A stretch of DNA of 64,000 nucleotides from Vallitalea sp. (GTDB taxonomy: Bacteria; Bacillota; Clostridia; Lachnospirales; Vallitaleaceae). The stretch lies in contig JAOARM010000032.1 of the NCBI GenBank assembly GCA_025210515.1, forward strand, positions 1 through 64,000, read 5' to 3'. Both the position numbers and the translations under genes were made by a program. The notes beneath the pieces are model-generated. The model was not told the DNA's origin, did not search any database, and worked only from the letters and a program-made list of their open reading frames with translations. This document shows positions 61,959-64,000 of this stretch, one piece after another. Each line of letters starts with the position of its first letter. Within the stretch, counting starts at the first letter, position 1.

Positions 61959-64000
61959 CTATACAAGCCCTAATAATCTTGATGCTTGAGCCACAATAAA
62001 GCATAGTACTATACCAGTTATAGTAGGTATTATAAATGAAACCAATGTCCATTTCTTACTTCTAGTTTCTTTGAAAATTGTTATGAGTGCTGTTCCACAA
62101 GGAAAGTGATTTAATGAAAATAGCATTGTACATATGGCAGTAAGCCAAGTCCAGTTATTAGCAACTAACAATTTTCTTAGTGATTCTAAACTATCAAGTT
62201 CTATCATAGCACCAGTTGACATATAGCTCATAATAAGTATAGGTATAACAATTTCATTAGCTGGAAAACCCAGTATAAAAGCCATTAATATATAACCATC
62301 TAACCCAATAAGAGAGGCAAAAGGATCAAGAAAGTTAGCACAGTGAGCCAGAATGCTTATATCTCCCACGATTATATTTTGTAGTATCCATATTATAATA
62401 CCAGCAGGCGCGGCGATTATTATTGCTCTACCTAGAACAAATAATGTTCTATCAATTAATGATCTAACTAATATTTTGCCAACTTGTGGTTTTCTATATG
62501 GAGGTAGTTCAAGTGTAAATGATGATGGAAGACCTTTTAATATAGTTTTTGATAATATTTTTGACATAGCAAAAGTAATGAAAACTGCTAATACAATAGT
62601 AAGTAATATAACAAGTGTACCAATGATTGATGAGAACTTACCCCTTATACCAGCTATAAAAATTGTAGCTAATGCAATTAGAGTTGGAAATCGGCCATTA
62701 CAAGGAACGAAGTTATTGGTTATTATTGCGATAAGTCTTTCTCTAGGAGATTCAATAATTCTACAAGATGTAATTCCAGCAGCATTACATCCAAAACCCA
62801 TACACATTGTAAGACTTTGCTTACCATGAGCACAGCATTTTTTGAAAAAATAGTCTAAGTTGAAAGCAACTCTAGGTAAATAACCTAAATCTTCAAGTAA
62901 AGTAAATAGTGGAAAAAATATTGCCATAGGAGGTAACATTACAGAAATTACCCAACCTAGCGTTCTGAATAGACCTAATACTAGTATACCATGTAACCAT
63001 TTAGGTGCATTAATCCACATAAAAAACTCAGTAAGTTGCTCTTCCAAACTATAGAAAGCACTTGATAACATGGAAGAAGGATAATTAGCTCCGATTATAG
63101 TTATATAAAAGATGATTCCTAATAACAATAGCATTATTGGAATACCTAATGTTTTGGAAGTAATTATTTTATCAATTTTATTATCAATATCTTTTTTATT
63201 ACTTTTAGCTTTTTCTTTATGTACCACTTTATGACTTATGGATTCAGCTTTATTAATTATGTTGGAAACAACTTTTTCTCGTAAAGTATTAATGTTAATA
63301 TTGTGTACAGATTCTAAATGTTCCTTTATAGATATTATCTTAGAAGTTAATTTATCATAATTAGATAAGTTAATATGTAAATATTGTTCAATTGATTTTA
63401 TTATAGATATATCACCGTCAAGCAATCTAAGCGAAGTCCATCTTATAGGCAAGTGATTTTCGCCTATAACAGATAATAAACAAGGTGAAAGTTCATCAAC
63501 AGATTCTGTTATTTGTTCATCATATTTTAGTTTATATGGTGTATAAGAAGTATTATCAATTATTAGATTATGTAAGCAACTTTTGAGTTCGTCTAAACCT
63601 ATTCCATCACGAGCATTAGTACCTATTACTGGAATACCAAGTTCAGTAGATAATTGTTTGAAATCAATATGAATACCCTTTCTATTAGCTTCATCAATTA
63701 AATTAACACAAAGTATGACATTATTAGTTATTTCAAGTATTTGAAGCACTAGATTAAGATTTCTTTCCAAACAGGTACTATCAGCTACGACGATAACAGC
63801 ATGTGGATTACCAAAACATATAAAATTTCTTGCAATTTCTTCTTCAACAGAATTAGATAAGAGGGAGTAAGTTCCTGGAAGATCAACAAGTACATATTCA
63901 TTTTCTTTGTGAGTAAAAGTACCTCTCGCGTTAGAAACAGTTTTGCCGGGCCAATTTCCTGTATGTTGTTTTAAGCCAGTTAAAGCATTAAAAACTGTGC
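61959..64000 (-). CDS. feoB: Ferrous iron transporter FeoB, N-terminus off window
   Basis: A partial frame of 680 codons; the G1 P-loop lies beyond the right edge, and the frame enters at TVFNALTG. The G domain has VDLPGTYSL (G3) and CVNLIDEANRKG (G4). It is followed by the membrane core with Gate motifs CGxxxP-like and Nucleoside-gate segments, including LGFGCNAAGI and NHFPCGTALIT. It takes up Fe2+ with help from GTP hydrolysis. FeoA and FeoC are not seen downstream. Confidence 0.95.
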   Translation of the reverse strand, partial: TVFNALTGLKQHTGNWPGKTVSNARGTFTHKENEYVLVDLPGTYSLLSNSVEEEIARNFICFGNPHAVIVVADSTCLERNLNLVLQILEITNNVILCVNLIDEANRKGIHIDFKQLSTELGIPVIGTNARDGIGLDELKSCLHNLIIDNTSYTPYKLKYDEQITESVDELSPCLLSVIGENHLPIRWTSLRLLDGDISIIKSIEQYLHINLSNYDKLTSKIISIKEHLESVHNININTLREKVVSNIINKAESISHKVVHKEKAKSNKKDIDNKIDKIITSKTLGIPIMLLLLGIIFYITIIGANYPSSMLSSAFYSLEEQLTEFFMWINAPKWLHGILVLGLFRTLGWVISVMLPPMAIFFPLFTLLEDLGYLPRVAFNLDYFFKKCCAHGKQSLTMCMGFGCNAAGITSCRIIESPRERLIAIITNNFVPCNGRFPTLIALATIFIAGIRGKFSSIIGTLVILLTIVLAVFITFAMSKILSKTILKGLPSSFTLELPPYRKPQVGKILVRSLIDRTLFVLGRAIIIAAPAGIIIWILQNIIVGDISILAHCANFLDPFASLIGLDGYILMAFILGFPANEIVIPILIMSYMSTGAMIELDSLESLRKLLVANNWTWLTAICTMLFSLNHFPCGTALITIFKETRSKKWTLVSFIIPTITGIVLCFIVAQASRLLGLV

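Noticed and set aside
62353..62829. Plus-strand 158-residue frame opposite feoB
   Set aside because: Antisense of FeoB membrane helices; no ribosome site, and FeoB motifs are certain.

Overview
The window is very AT-rich and comes from an endospore-forming, Gram-positive anaerobe of the Clostridia type. The signs are strong AGGAGG-type ribosome sites, many TTG/GTG starts, AddAB, a V-type ATPase, an alpha/beta SASP, BirA-controlled BioY, and collagen-like and Cys/Gly-rich proteins of spore-coat type. A relative of Vallitalea or the Lachnospirales is my guess; the sequence alone does not name the species. I saw no rRNA, tRNA or CRISPR array.

Layout. 1-6900: a collagen-like protein cut by the left edge, a 53-residue Gly/Tyr/Cys protein, a PAP2/haloperoxidase-fold protein, and a nucleotide-sugar operon (rfbA, rfbC, rfbB, a DegT-type aminotransferase, a UDP-glucuronate 4-epimerase-like gene). 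7.2-11.9 kb: an MFS transporter, a diacylglycerol kinase-family enzyme, two small proteins and a lipoprotein polysaccharide deacetylase. 12-32 kb: addB, a complete V-ATPase operon, a patch of small, partly decayed membrane or secreted genes, then addA, so addB and addA are 12.6 kb apart. 32-39 kb: SASP, a methyltransferase, Hsp33, a YdcF-like protein, an old-yellow-enzyme homologue, DUF3243, an MFS gene behind a leader-peptide attenuator, and bioY behind a BirA operator. 39-45 kb: a glycosyltransferase and a CDP-3,6-dideoxyhexose operon. 45-52 kb: a secreted GH30-CBM32 glycosidase, a JetD-like remnant, and a flavoenzyme plus double-cupin pair facing a TetR regulator.

The most interesting object is at 52.8-57.7 kb. 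A polysaccharide deacetylase gene is split into two parts by a 4907-bp element that carries a large serine recombinase of the SpoIVCA kind, a 54-residue charged protein (candidate directionality factor), two small membrane proteins and a secreted LRR-SLH protein. A TGA triplet is shared by both junctions, and removing one copy plus the element restores a 258-codon NodB-type deacetylase in frame. This is the layout of skin-like elements that are excised during sporulation, here in a deacetylase gene. Excision and its timing are inferred, not shown.

Other non-coding structure: two nested-hairpin elements (11955-12084 and 23733-23933) share loop and edge sequences but not stem sequences, and a third hairpin (61883-61936) shares a 16-base stem with the first. 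A 58-bp perfect palindrome lies at 27546-27603. The window ends inside feoB.
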